Assembly: GCA_021234155.1 (NCBI GenBank)
Contig: JAJEKV010000011.1
Location: forward strand, 14,487,255-14,551,254
Source of the DNA: Isoetes taiwanensis
Taxonomy: Eukaryota > Streptophyta > Lycopodiopsida > Isoetales > Isoetaceae
DNA: 64,000 bases
Direction of reading: 5' to 3'
Shown: in pieces, positions 1-9,476 of the stretch
Numbering within the stretch: the first letter of the stretch is position 1
Layout of the letters: each line of letters begins with the position of its first letter
Notes under the pieces: generated by a model
Seen by the model: only the letters and a program-made list of their open reading frames with translations
Told to the model about the DNA's origin: nothing
Databases searched by the model: none
Translations under genes and position numbers: made by a program

Positions 1-206
1 AAACAATCAGGAATATTATGGTTTCGAAGTTACACTTGTTTTCTGTAGCATTCTAGTGTTACCATTAACATTTCCTTCAAAATTGATGTATTCAAAATTC
101 ATATTAATGCTACTGTTATTAATTCTTTTAAACTAAGATGTTTCCGAGGTCTTTATTTCATGGACTGTACATTTAGCTGTAAATTTTGCTCTTTTCAGCT
201 GTGATA

Positions 207-593
207 TTAGACAAAATGAAGGTGTACACATGCTGAGAAGCCAAAGCGTAAGAAAAAAAAATTTAATCTTAGGAAATTCTTTACCTCGGCCAAAAAGTTC
301 ACTTCTAGGAGTATGCCATGTTTTTTTGAGGGAATTTTTGAAACGGGAGTTGTGCAACACTTCCGTTTCAAATGCAACCTTGTTAAATATAAGTTTTCCA
401 GTTCCTTGCTAGTGACCAAATTAATCCAATCATTACCAAGTCCAGGATTTAGTATTGCCAAGTACTTTCCCATTTTCTTCACCCACTTCATCTTCACATC
501 GTTTTCTGCTTTGATCTTTGCCTCTTCAAGACTAAGGCTTGAGCCAGATATGGCTTCCTCAATTTCATTCTCAATTTGTGACTGCAAATTCAA
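207..593 (-). CDS. Unrecognised minus-strand exon-like ORF
   Basis: The 128-codon open frame has a helical charged N-terminal half (start MNLQSQIENEIEEAISG, then EEAKIKAENDVKMKWVKKMG) and a low-complexity Phe-rich end that is probably not coding. It lies downstream, in the minus direction, of the FCP1-like block at 974-1660 and could be a later exon of the same broken gene or of an adjacent one. The first 60 or so residues look protein-like; the rest probably runs into intron or UTR. No family was recognised. Confidence 0.3.
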   Translation of the reverse strand: MNLQSQIENEIEEAISGSSLSLEEAKIKAENDVKMKWVKKMGKYLAILNPGLGNDWINLVTSKELENLYLTRLHLKRKCCTTPVSKIPSKKHGILLEVNFLAEVKNFLRLNFFFLRFGFSACVHLHFV

Positions 594-973
594 GAAAATA
601 AAAACTTTGTAAATAATATTGTACTATGCATCTTATTTAATTTGGGACCTTTACCTGATACAAAATCCTAACTAGTATGTAACGTGTATGAGGATACCAT
701 GGTTCCATCCCCAAACCATCATTCATTTAAATTGGATTTATGTCTGTTTCAAAAGCACGCCACTTTTGCATACCCATTTTTCAATATAGTGTTGTGGTGT
801 GTGACATGCTATTTTGCAAGAGTGGAAATTTTTACATTATAATAGTGGGCGGTTTAACGTTTTCTTATTTTAATGAGAAGAGTGTGTTGTTTGATTAGCA
901 TTTGTAGATAACAACACATCAATATGCACATAACACACTTTTTACATTGTATTCACTTGATATGAAGATTACA
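594..973. other. AT-rich gap without gene signal
   Basis: AT-rich sequence between two minus-strand exon-like blocks. No ORF, RNA gene or repeat was seen. It may be intronic or 3' flanking sequence of the broken gene. Confidence 0.4.
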
Positions 974-1660
974 TCATGGAGGGACTAGTCCTTTCTTTGT
1001 CAAATATCTCTCAAGATAGGGATCCATATGCTTAGTCCGATCTAGTTCTAGATGCATTTTGAAAACATCTGATACTGTTTTACCAGCAGCCAACCCACTC
1101 ATGATGGACATGAATAGTACTAGAAACTCATCGCTTGAGTAATCTAGTGGAGTATAACTTGGTGGATTTAAAGTCTGACCTTGATTATAAAAGCACTTAA
1201 GAGCGTCATCATCTACTATTATGATGTCCTCTTTCTTTTGAATGACAAGTTGATCCATCGTAGTAACAAGATGTTTAACGAATATCGATTTGCCATTCGG
1301 ATCTCTTGGATGTGGAAACTTTATACACTTACTTTGGTCCCAAATCATAATGAAGTCTCTATTCATTCTTGGTAACACCCTAAAAACTTCTTCAATATTT
1401 CTACGCGCCATTGAGGACCAGATGAGAACTCGAAACAATCTGAACGCCTCATTCATCATATCTTCTAAGTGTGGGTGAGGATAGATCCACTTAGTATTGG
1501 ATTCTAGAGGGACTTGTTCGAAGCCATCTCTGTTAATAAGCTTCTTAGGAAACATTTTACACAGGACACCATATAAAATGAAGACAATGATTTTGTCACA
1601 AGCAGGTGGAGCCCTGAACCATGGAAAACAAAGAGTTAGCCATATAAGAATTGTCTGCAA
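974..1660 (-). pseudogene. FCP1/NLI-interacting-factor-like HAD phosphatase domain, catalytic Asp lost
   Basis: The open frame of 228 codons reads through an acceptor-like CAG at about 1615, so the real exon probably starts at APPACDKIIVF. The order of motifs fits the plant FCP1-like (NIF) domain: a hydrophobic strand ending in GVLC, then the block IWSSMARRNIEEVF, then MIWDQSKC, and near the end VDDDALKCFYNQ followed by NPPSYTPLDY. In the family the first strand carries the nucleophile (DLNGVL or DxDGT). Here the same place reads IVFILYGVLC, so the aspartate is replaced by Ile. An active phosphatase is therefore unlikely. C-terminal residues SDVFKMHLELDR to GLVPP end the protein. Its neighbour at 1719-2474 is probably an upstream exon of the same transcription unit. 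The family match is by motif order only. Confidence 0.6.
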
Positions 1661-1718
1661 TATATGCCAAGTGCGTTTTATCCTTCATAAGTATTTTATA
1701 TATCATGCCTGACGTTAA

Positions 1719-2474
1719 TTAACTTTCGTCATCAGAGCCTTTGTGGTCATCTCTAGCAGTCGTTATGTATCCTTCACTCCCTGGATGCTTACTGCCAGAA
1801 GCATCAACTCTATGATTTAGTTCAGACAAGTTTTCTTTTATAAAAGGTACCTCAGGGTTTTGTTTCCTAACCTCATTGGTTGAATTTGAGCTTGCATTAT
1901 CCTGGCTTGTATCAGGAATTACCAGATGCTTACTGCCAGAAGCATCAACTCTACGATTTAGTTCAGACAAGTTTTCTTCTATAAAAGGTACCTCAGGGTT
2001 TTGTTTCCTAACCTCATTGGTTGAATTTGAGCTTGCATCATCCTGGCTTGTATCAGGCATTACCATAGTCGAAGTGACTGTACCCCCAAGTGTAACGTTA
2101 CCAGTTGGAATATTACTAAGCATAGACTCCATATTTTTCTCCATCATCTCATGTTCCCCCGCTAGCATTATGGCCTTTTCCTCGGGGGTTGCATTGCTTT
2201 TTGAACATTCTGGAATTGCTCTTGGAGGCGATTGTGGAAGAGGAGTCTGCTTTGCTCCATTGTAAGGTACCAAAGCAAACGAGTTTTTATCCTTGACAGG
2301 ACCAGTTGTCGATAGTACCTTTTCAAAAAACACTTCAAGGAAATCCCTGGACTGGTCGTCATTGACGAAACTTAGACATCTTCTTGATGTCTTCAGAGCT
2401 TCTCTACCAGTGTACCCTCCAACATGAAGTTCATTCACAACAAGTGGTATCAAGTGGGGCAAAAGCCTCAACAA
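1719..2474 (-). CDS. Exon-like ORF with two 47-residue tandem repeats
   Basis: This is a 251-codon open frame on the minus strand, upstream of the FCP1-like block. The first 90 residues are mixed helical sequence (GREALKTSRRCLSFVNDD, then FLEVFFEKVL). The C-terminal half is Ser/Asn/Glu-rich and contains two near-identical 47-residue units that include DTSQDNASSNSTNEVRKQNP and LSELNHRVDASGSKH. The DNA period is 141 bp (unit starts near 1784 and 1925 on the plus strand), a whole number of codons, so the duplication kept the frame. The N-terminal Met is arbitrary, as reading continues from an upstream exon. It looks like a low-complexity linker of a larger protein. Family unknown. Confidence 0.45.
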   Translation of the reverse strand: MLRLLPHLIPLVVNELHVGGYTGREALKTSRRCLSFVNDDQSRDFLEVFFEKVLSTTGPVKDKNSFALVPYNGAKQTPLPQSPPRAIPECSKSNATPEEKAIMLAGEHEMMEKNMESMLSNIPTGNVTLGGTVTSTMVMPDTSQDDASSNSTNEVRKQNPEVPFIEENLSELNRRVDASGSKHLVIPDTSQDNASSNSTNEVRKQNPEVPFIKENLSELNHRVDASGSKHPGSEGYITTARDDHKGSDDES

Positions 2475-2607
2475 GATAACTAGCTAGATTGATTGCAAAC
2501 CCATGTTTATTCAAGGTCCCTTCTGTTTTGTCAACAATTCGAAAGTGATATCCTTCCGCTAGAGGTCAGAAACATTAAATTCCTGGCATTCATTTACTTC
2601 ATCCTCA

Positions 2608-3096
2608 TCATCTGCTTTGAAACTTCAAGATAGGTTCATCCAGAAGAAAACACTGCCATGCACCTTTATCTGACGCCCTTTTGCTCTTAACTACCTCATA
2701 GTCATCATCTGGCACAAGGGATATCATTATGAAGATTATACAGGAGCTTTTAAACTGCATTTTCAAATCAGTATCCTTTGTCTCAAGGATCAGAGAACCT
2801 TCCCTAATGACCTTTAGGCACTCCAAGTCGTATGAAGCCACCAAAGCATGCATATGAGGCTCTCCTGGAGGGCATATGATCACAATAGTAAAGAGCTTCT
2901 CAGTTGTTAAGCCTATGCAGCTAGTAAAAAAACTGTTGTGCTCTTTTTGAGTCATCCCTTTCTCTCTTTTTGCAGTCTTGCTATCCAATACAAACAACGA
3001 AATATTATGAGGGCCTATTTTTTTTTTTTTTTGGTAGGAGACCCTTATAGCCAGTAGAGACCATGTATTGGAGTGCAGGTAAATCACCACCAACAT
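2608..3096 (-). pseudogene. Exon-like ORF of unknown family, interrupted by a homopolymer slip
   Basis: The open frame of 162 codons contains well-formed globular-looking sequence: HNISLFVLDSKTAKREKG, TEKLFTIVIICPPGEPHMH, LVPDDDYEVVKSKRASDKG and ending near FLLDEPILKFQSR. A run of about 16 A on the minus strand (about 3019-3034) changes the reading frame. Upstream of it a different frame reads GDLPALQYMVSTGYKG, which looks like the natural continuation. The gene therefore probably has a homopolymer length error, a frameshift mutation or an assembly slip here. It belongs with the neighbouring minus-strand blocks. I do not recognise the domain. Confidence 0.4.
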
Positions 3097-3183
3097 CTTT
3101 CAGGATGGCAACCTTTCTTCTCAGCTCAGCCGTCAACTTATCTGATAGTGCAGTATGTTGTTGGTTCTTTGATTTTCTGTTTT

Positions 3184-3674
3184 TTAGAAAGTTCTTGGAT
3201 CAGTGACATATTTCTTGATGTCATTAGGAGACATGCTATATTTGTCTAGCAGGTCGAGTTCAGACAATGTTACATCACTAGATAGCTTTTGAAGTTCTTG
3301 CCCAACTACCACCTTCATAACTCGCATGTCCTTTATAGGACTGCGGCATTCAACGAAGGGTATTTTGTCTTTAACTGAAGAACCCTTCTTGTACAGATGC
3401 TCTTTGTTTATGCATTGATCTAACAGCCAAATAACTTCATCATCCTGAAGGCCCTGTACTTTTCTCATCTCAGTGGTCTTCAAATCAAATATGGAAGTAT
3501 CTTGAGGAGGCACTCTTCCATTGTATCTAGTAGCTGTTTCTGAGCATAAGCATCCCAGAACTCGTTCCACTTCGCCCTAGTGAAGATGATCCTGTAGGCA
3601 TCTATAGGGCCGCTGGAAGATGTTTCAGAAGTCTCTCTAGCTTCCTCCCCACTTTGGAAGATAGTTTGGGCCAA
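3184..3674 (-). pseudogene. N-terminal exon-like ORFs of the same unknown minus-strand gene
   Basis: Two overlapping minus-strand frames (3480-3674 and 3184-3570) read as one protein after a frame change near 3480-3570. The first has an Arg/Glu/Ser stretch (FQSGEEARETSETSSSG) and a helical segment (RAKWNEFWDAYAQKQLLDT). The second continues with QDDEVIWLLDQCINKEHLY and ends KKYVTDPRTF. Together with 2608-3096 and 1719-2474 they form a run of minus-strand exon-like blocks. The frame change and the homopolymer suggest decay. Function unknown. Confidence 0.4.
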
Positions 3675-3855
3675 GGTCTTTTCTAATGCCTTATACTCCT
3701 CAGACTTCGTTCCTCCCTGTTTAGTTTGCAGCGGTCTTCCATACTCTATCCATTGCTGGCAGGCATGATGGATTTATTCCACGTAAGGGCTGCACGAATA
3801 AGGAAATCATATCAACAAAAACACGCTGGGTAGACAAAAATATACCGCTTTTAGA

Positions 3856-4152
3856 TCAAGCCAACAGGATAAACAAGAAAGGACAAAGCCGGACATGCCC
3901 AATGGCATGAATTGCCAGCATGAATACATGTTTGGCTTAGTATAATCTTGATGGTCCTATTGGAATGAGTTAGCGAACTTATTTCAGGAGGCATTTTAGA
4001 CCAAACCAATAGGATAAACAAGAAATGACAAAGCCAGGGGTGCCTAATTCACTATTGTCATGTACTCATGCTGCTAATTCGCGCCTGGTGTGTATTCATG
4101 CTGTCAATTCGCGCCTGGCATGAATTGTTAGCATGAATACACGTCTGGCCAC
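3856..4152. repeat. Direct repeat pair with a 67-bp palindrome
   Basis: Two diverged copies of a block of about 90 bp (beginning near 3856 and near 4000; shared words include aggataaacaagaaa and gacaaagcc) lead into a near-perfect palindrome at 4083-4149. Its arms start GCCTGGTGTGTATTCATGCT and return as AGCATGAATACACGTCTGGC, around a GC-rich centre. It sits about 200 bp upstream of the LTR at 4349. It looks like a foldback or MITE relic. Confidence 0.6.
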
Positions 4153-4348
4153 CTAATATACTAACCTTTTATAAAGAAAGACTTCGCCCATTTCGTTTAA
4201 TGTTGCACTAATCTCTGTAGGATCCTCTGCATGCACATGAGGGCTTAGAAACCGATACCTCCTGTGGTTGTAATGAAGAAGGTACATGGTTTGTCCTGTT
4301 TGCTTAGCCTGGTTGGAGAGTGATCTTTGTGCTTCAATAGAATGTTGT

Positions 4349-5920
4349 TGTGACGTTCCAGCACAGTATACGGTCCCAAGACGTATACTGTACTGCCTCC
4401 TCACGCGTACACGCCACCCCGACTGACGTGTACGCCGACGTGTAGCCAGGCGGGTAGCCCCTAGGGGGCAACTTGCAAGGTGTGTGCATTTATTAATGTG
4501 CACATTTACCAATGTGCACATTTATCTAGGTGCACATTTTCCCATGGGGACACTTTATGCCACCTAGTCATTAAAGGCAAGTGGGCCACACCCAATTATC
4601 CCACATGCTTAAAGGGATAATTGGAAACCCTAGCCCTAAACCCTTGTCTATTTAAGTAAAGGAAACCCTAACTTGCCATTTTCGTCCATAGGGTTTTAGA
4701 GCTCTGTTTTGCTTGCTCCAGGAGTCAAAACCGCCTCCCAGACTCTGTCTGAGCGATTTGACTCATTAGTTTTCCCTTCTAGCTCCATCTTCTAGCAGTT
4801 CAGCAGGATGGTCGAGTTCAGGGCAGGAGGAGCGAGCCAAGGATCAGGTATTTAGTCAATTTAATAGCCTAAACCGTCTTTCAGTCATTGTATCAGTAGG
4901 TTTAGCATATTAAATTGCCCATAGCAGCCATGTAGATTTCCAGATACCAGACTCTAACTAAAGAACCTAACTCTATGATATAGATTAGATCTAGTCTTTA
5001 GTTCTTCTGTGATGTATATGGATGATGTATCTCTGTGAACTCATTGTATTGGGAAGGGGGGTAGAGACCCTAAAGCTTAGTAGTTGATGCTCCTAGTTAG
5101 CCTCTCTATCACACTGTAGATTCGGCCTGTGTACAAGAACCACACCGGGTTGTGGGTGAAGGAAAGAGGTTCGTGTTCTGACTCTTGAAACGATCTCTCT
5201 GGTGTGTAAGGCCTACCGGGGATCACAATGAACTAGGTCTAATGGCTTGCCACTGCATGTGGGCAAGGCATGGGCTCGACACCCGTGGAGTGATGCGTCA
5301 CTCTCCATTGGGTTCAAGTCGAATAAGGGCAGTGGCCCTCTAGTCACCTTGAGTCAGCATGTAGATCTCTGGAGGGAGTGATCCCTACCTGCCCCATCGG
5401 AACTGGGGAGATACAACCCAGGAATAGCCCCTTTGGCTATGCATCCGGCGGGCTACAGTCAGGTCCCAACACTTTTCAACCTACTTTGCAAAGTGTGCAC
5501 AGGAGGGGCGGATGGAGTGGACAACCCAAAGCCATGTTCTTATGCCAGCCAAATCCATTGCCATGAATTCTGTCTGCAATGAACTCTGGAGACCCAAGCC
5601 TCAGTCATCCCTTTGAGTCTGAGCCTTGGGTAGGAATTCCCATGTGATGTGCTGATCTTTGTCTATGCAGATATGTGATGAGCCATCCTTCAAGATGGCT
5701 ATGTGATGTTGATGTTGTATACTAACATGTATGTTTACGCTTCCGCAGCTAGGTAGGCCCTGAGGGAGACAGGGTAAAATGACCCCTTCATTCTTCCCAC
5801 TGGAACTCATCAAGGTTGCAGTGACATGTGGAGGGCCCTGTATCAGTATGGGGCTGGTATGGGGGATGAACTCCTGTTTGTATACGGTGGGTGCACCGTA
5901 TATGAGTAGGGGACATCACA
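4349..5920 (+). mobile_element. 5' LTR of a plus-strand LTR retrotransposon (1572 bp)
   Basis: The block begins TGTGACGTTCCAGC and ends GGGGACATCACA, so it has TG...CA ends. One base later comes a canonical plant primer-binding site. Two other blocks in the window (28326-29861 and from 63009 on, both minus) share its ends and interior words. A TATA-like TATTTAAG at 4649-4656 is a candidate U3 promoter. No matching 3' LTR in the same orientation is present, so the element is truncated or its 3' half lies elsewhere. Small ORFs inside it look like chance frames. Confidence 0.8.
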
Positions 5921-5921
5921 G

Positions 5922-5933
5922 TGGTATCAGAGC
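5922..5933 (+). other. Primer-binding site, initiator tRNA-Met type
   Basis: TGGTATCAGAGC is the sequence complementary to the 3' end of plant initiator tRNA-Met, used by most plant LTR retrotransposons to prime minus-strand DNA. It lies one base after the LTR end, at the expected distance. The related minus-strand element has the same 12 bases at 62996-63007. Confidence 0.9.
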
Positions 5934-6125
5934 AATGTTCTTGCTGACCAAGAGCAAAGCACTGACCATGCTCCCAGTAGTACTAACTTGATAGGATCCT
6001 CAAAACTCGAAAAATGGGAATTTTTTTTTCTCATTTTTGTAGTATATGCTAAGCTAGTAACAGTTAAGAGAATTGGAACATAAAAAGATTAAAAATAGTG
6101 AGCCAAATCCTTCAGAAGCGAGAAG

Positions 6126-6192
6126 GTCTCACACGTCGCGCCAGGACCAAAACCAAGACTCCAGGTTTTGACCTGGGCGCAATGTGTGAGAC
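6126..6192. repeat. Leader hairpin copy 1 (67 bp)
   Basis: A long imperfect palindrome: the left arm starts GTCTCACACGTCGCGCCAGG and the right arm returns through CCTGGGCGCAATGTGTGAGA. An inner pair AAAACC/GGTTTT closes the loop, giving roughly 24 of 28 paired positions by eye. It lies in the retroelement leader between the primer-binding site and the gag-like ORF. Confidence 0.75.
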
Positions 6193-6317
6193 ATTAGGCC
6201 ATAAACACCTTAATACTTGATGAATTTCAGAAAAGTAACATGCTAGATCGAGTTCTAAGATAAGATTTAGCTAGAATGGTATATTACAATCACATAATTT
6301 AGTAAAAAATGTGCAAT

Positions 6318-6384
6318 GTCTCACACGTCGCGCCAGGAGCAAAACCAAGACTCCAGGTTTTCGTCTGGGTGCAACGTGTGAGAC
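6318..6384. repeat. Leader hairpin copy 2 (67 bp)
   Basis: This is the second copy of the leader hairpin, 192 bp after the first and of the same length. It differs by a few substitutions, mostly in the right arm (CGTCTGGGTGCAACGTGTGA). Retention of the fold in both copies suggests a structural role in the element RNA, or a small inserted foldback unit that was duplicated. Confidence 0.75.
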
Positions 6385-6484
6385 CAATACTTAGGAAACT
6401 CTGAAATAAGTGTATGTTTTAAGTCAATAGGTGCCCTGGCACATCAATTAGAGCAACTTGAATTTTGACCTAAAATTACCCATC

Positions 6485-6492
6485 TATAAATA
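6485..6492 (+). promoter_or_regulatory. Internal TATA box upstream of the gag-like ORF
   Basis: TATAAATA (in CTATAAATAG) lies 115 bp upstream of the ATG at 6600, outside the LTR. The minus-strand relative has TATAAATA 111 bp upstream of its own H3-like ORF (56395-56402). The conserved spacing suggests a true internal start site, possibly one acquired together with the H3-like 5' end. Confidence 0.55.
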
Positions 6493-6599
6493 GATCTAGA
6501 CCCCCCTCCCCCTCATTTGTACGTTCCCCGCTTAGGAATCTGCTCCCGCTTTTTAAGGCGATCTTTCGGCGCCGACCTCGGATCGACGAACCGTCAAAC

Positions 6600-7354
6600 A
6601 TGGCCAGGACCAAGCAGACTGCTCGAGTTCCCCGACCTGGTGAATCGCCCAGCGCCCAAGATCCTAGCCTGATATAGCGGATGCTTCAGGAGCGCCTTCT
6701 TAACAGGCATGGCCAGTCTTCATCGAGCGAGGGGACAGCTTCAGATGAGCACCAGAGGGAAGGATCCCAGCAGGGAGGAGCACAGGACGAGGAGATAGAC
6801 CAGCAGGTCGTTCAAGACAAAGTACACTCGGATGCAGGTACAGAGGTGCTCGAGGATGAAGAAGCAGAGCGAGAGAGGAGAACCAAGGCTCGTGAAGAAC
6901 AGAGGCAGCCGACCCCCGAGCTGACCATGGAGGAAGAGCTCGAAGCCTGGATTCGAGAGAAGGAGGCAGAGGAGCAAGAAGAAAGAGGGAGCCGACGCTC
7001 AACCCAACCGAAGAAGAAGAGCTCGCGGCGTGGATCGGGAAACACGAGGCAAAGGAACGCCGCCGAGAGAAGAAGAGAGCAGAGAAGAAGAGGAAGAGGG
7101 AGGAGCAGGAGGTCAAAGAGGCCGAGGAACTGAAGCTGAAGAAAGGGAAGTTCGTGGAGGCGGGCCAAAGAAAACTCAAGAAGGTTCCACGAACAAAGAT
7201 CCCCAACGCCAAGGTCGTCATCACCGAACGGCCAGCTGACCAGCCCCCGCCCTCCTCCGACGACTCTGAAGATGAAGACTTCAACCCCAACACCGCAGGT
7301 GGAAGCTCTTCTAAACCCTCAGGTGATGAGCAAGGAGCACGGGACCAGGAATAG
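6600..7354 (+). pseudogene. Gag-like charged protein with a histone H3-like N-terminal tail (broken)
   Basis: The frame opens MARTKQTARVPRPGESPSA. Its first nine residues equal the start of histone H3, including the residue corresponding to K4; the K9 position is Val. An in-frame TAG at 6675-6677 is followed directly by RMLQERLL, which continues in the same frame to 7133. A frameshift between about 6985 and 7013 moves the natural reading into a second frame that ends at 7354. The rest is highly charged: Gln/Glu-rich from residue 30, a repeated motif EEELEAWIREKEAEE / EEELAAWIGKHEAKE, a basic KKRKRE-type stretch, then KKVPRTKIPNAKVVITERP and an acidic SSDDSEDEDF tail. By position after LTR, primer site and leader it should be gag or a gag substitute. 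No zinc knuckle, protease or RT was seen. The two lesions make a full product unlikely unless the TAG is read through. Confidence 0.65.
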
Positions 7355-9204
7355 GTGGACAAAGAACAGCCGGATCAAGTGCAGAAGTCTCCACCATATC
7401 CGACTTGGGACAGGAAGAAACAGCCACGACCTGCCCGAGAATCTTATGTGGTAAACCCCATCAAGGTCTACGAGAGGAAGATGAGGGAGCACAATGCGTA
7501 TATGCCACCTGCGACACTAGTATGTGCTCTATGATAAGCCTGATCCCTCTGGCCCTGCGTTGGGGAAGTTCCCCGGGAGAGTGTTCTCCTACCGTCCAAC
7601 TTGGCCAAATATCCGGCCTACGTGACAGACTCACGGAAGCCCTCCCGCCCTGATTTTTGAGCCTTCCGGATCCTTCCCGCCTAGAAGACCCATGGCCGGA
7701 GCTTGTAGCCCTTCTTCCAGCGATAAATGGCCGGAGCTTGTAGCCCTTCTCCCAGCGATGAATAGCAGCAGGCGAATCCGTCTCTGCTCCTGCACACCAC
7801 TTTTTTCAAATGGCACATTCGAGACATACAGAGCAAGTTTGTTCTTTCTTTTTATATATTTCCTGTAAAAACTTTCAGGGTTTAGTTCTAGCAAGTTCTT
7901 TCCTTCCTTTCATATATTTCCTCTAAATCTTTTCAGGGTCTGGCAGCATATTGCAACTGATCCTTTTGTTTTGAAATATCCAGGTTTAAAGTGCACTAAT
8001 CATAGGCAAAAATGAAGATAATCTTCTAAGGTGGAGTTGGAATAGCTTGCGTTTGCCTCAAACATTGCAGATAAGCTGTTGAAGTTCATATGCAATCGCA
8101 TTTGTAGGAAAAGGAAAAGACAGAAGGCTACAGAAGGAAAAGGAGGAGACAGAAGGCTGCAGAACTTAAGCAGATGGTATTTTTCTCTGAAGCTCTCTTG
8201 CAGACATTTCCCATATGTTAAGTGCTTACATTATGATATTTTCTCAGCGATATGAAAGATATGAATAAGTAGATCACGAGGCTGATGGAAGGAGAGCCAG
8301 AGAGATTGCAAAAGATATATCTAGCTAGATGCAAGGTAATTCAAATATATTCTTGATGATTCCAGTTGTATATTATCACTTATGTTATCTATCAATTCTT
8401 CTCTTATTTGAGTAAGGCCATTGACCCCTTATTGATCTGTTGGTAAATAATTATGTTCGGATAAATAGCTGCATTTAAACATAGCAACCAAATCCAAGGA
8501 TCTTGAAGCTGCTGTTGGAAACATTGGGCATCCAGTAGCAGACCTGCGAAGAACAATTAATGAGCCCATATTTAATTTTTGCAAAATTTTAGCAGATTAA
8601 TGTAGCATTTGTTAATGTTAATTTTATTGTTAGACTTATGTCTTGCTTTATTTATAAACTTCAATATGTGCTGTAGATGGATAGAATGAAGAGGTACATT
8701 GGATTCATTGCTATTGAGGAAGAGGTACATTGGATTCATTGCTATTGCAGTTGTTAGTGGATGTGATGTCTTCCAGAAGCTGATGGGCAATCTCAACTTG
8801 TATCATGAGATTAATTTTCCTTATAAAACCAATGGTAAGCTTTGATATGCTGACCAAGGTTGTAGAAATTTGCTGTTTTAGGATTTGCCACTTTAACCAC
8901 CTCAATCGTGACAGTCTATTGGTAGAGTAATCTGTAATCAACATGTGCATATTTATGATACATTAACTTGTATAAGGATGCTCCCAATGTATTTGTTATG
9001 GGGAAAAAAGAGAAAAAATTTATATGGATTTTATATCATTTCCGGTTTGAGTATTAGTAGCAGGGAGCTTCCGGTTGTATTTTGTAAATTCCGAAGGGGT
9101 TCAGGACTTGTAGGAAATTTTCCTAACAAGGTTTGAAAGTTTCCCCAACGCTGCTCTGGCCGTGGCCAAGCACGATCAGAACCCTATACAATATGTAGTG
9201 TACT
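7355..9204. other. Retroelement downstream region and intergenic sequence with short tandem duplications
   Basis: No pol domain was found after the gag-like ORF. A short stretch around 7440-7500 (frame reading VNPIKVYERKMREH) may still be element coding sequence. Short tandem duplications are visible: a 45-bp period at 7693-7780 (ggccggagcttgtagccctt), purine-rich units at 8105-8165 and a 31-bp period at 8688-8749 (gaagaggtacattggattca). The rest is AT-rich without a clear gene. Confidence 0.5.
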
Positions 9205-9385
9205 TCAAGTGGCGCCATGGAGCTATTTGAAGTTGGGTTTGCTTTGCATTAGCTTCTTGTCTTAAAGTTTTCGATTTGAAATGGCACCGTGGTGCCATTT
9301 CAAAATTAGTTTGCTTTGCTTTTAGCTTTCTTTTTCGATGTTTGAGCTTAGAAATAGCGCCATAGCACCATTTGCTTTCAAAAAT
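9205..9385. repeat. Degenerate tandem repeat with palindromic cores
   Basis: Units of about 73 bp share words like gtttgctttgc and carry palindromic cores. One core is GAAATGGCACC-GT-GGTGCCATTTC (11-bp arms, 2-bp centre) near 9279-9302; related cores GGCGCCATGG and AGCGCCATAGCACCATTT flank it. Confidence 0.55.
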
Positions 9386-9476
9386 CAATGAATCCTCTGG
9401 TTTTCAGCATTACCTGACTCTAGGTAAAGTTACCATGCACGGTAAGCAACTAAAAGTCTTCAACCAGTAGGTCTTC

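Noticed and set aside
6700-7362. Long minus-strand ORFs (220 and 118 codons) opposite the gag-like ORF
   Set aside because: They are Ser/Leu-rich mirror frames of the charged plus-strand protein; purine-rich coding DNA leaves the opposite strand open. No protein family is suggested.
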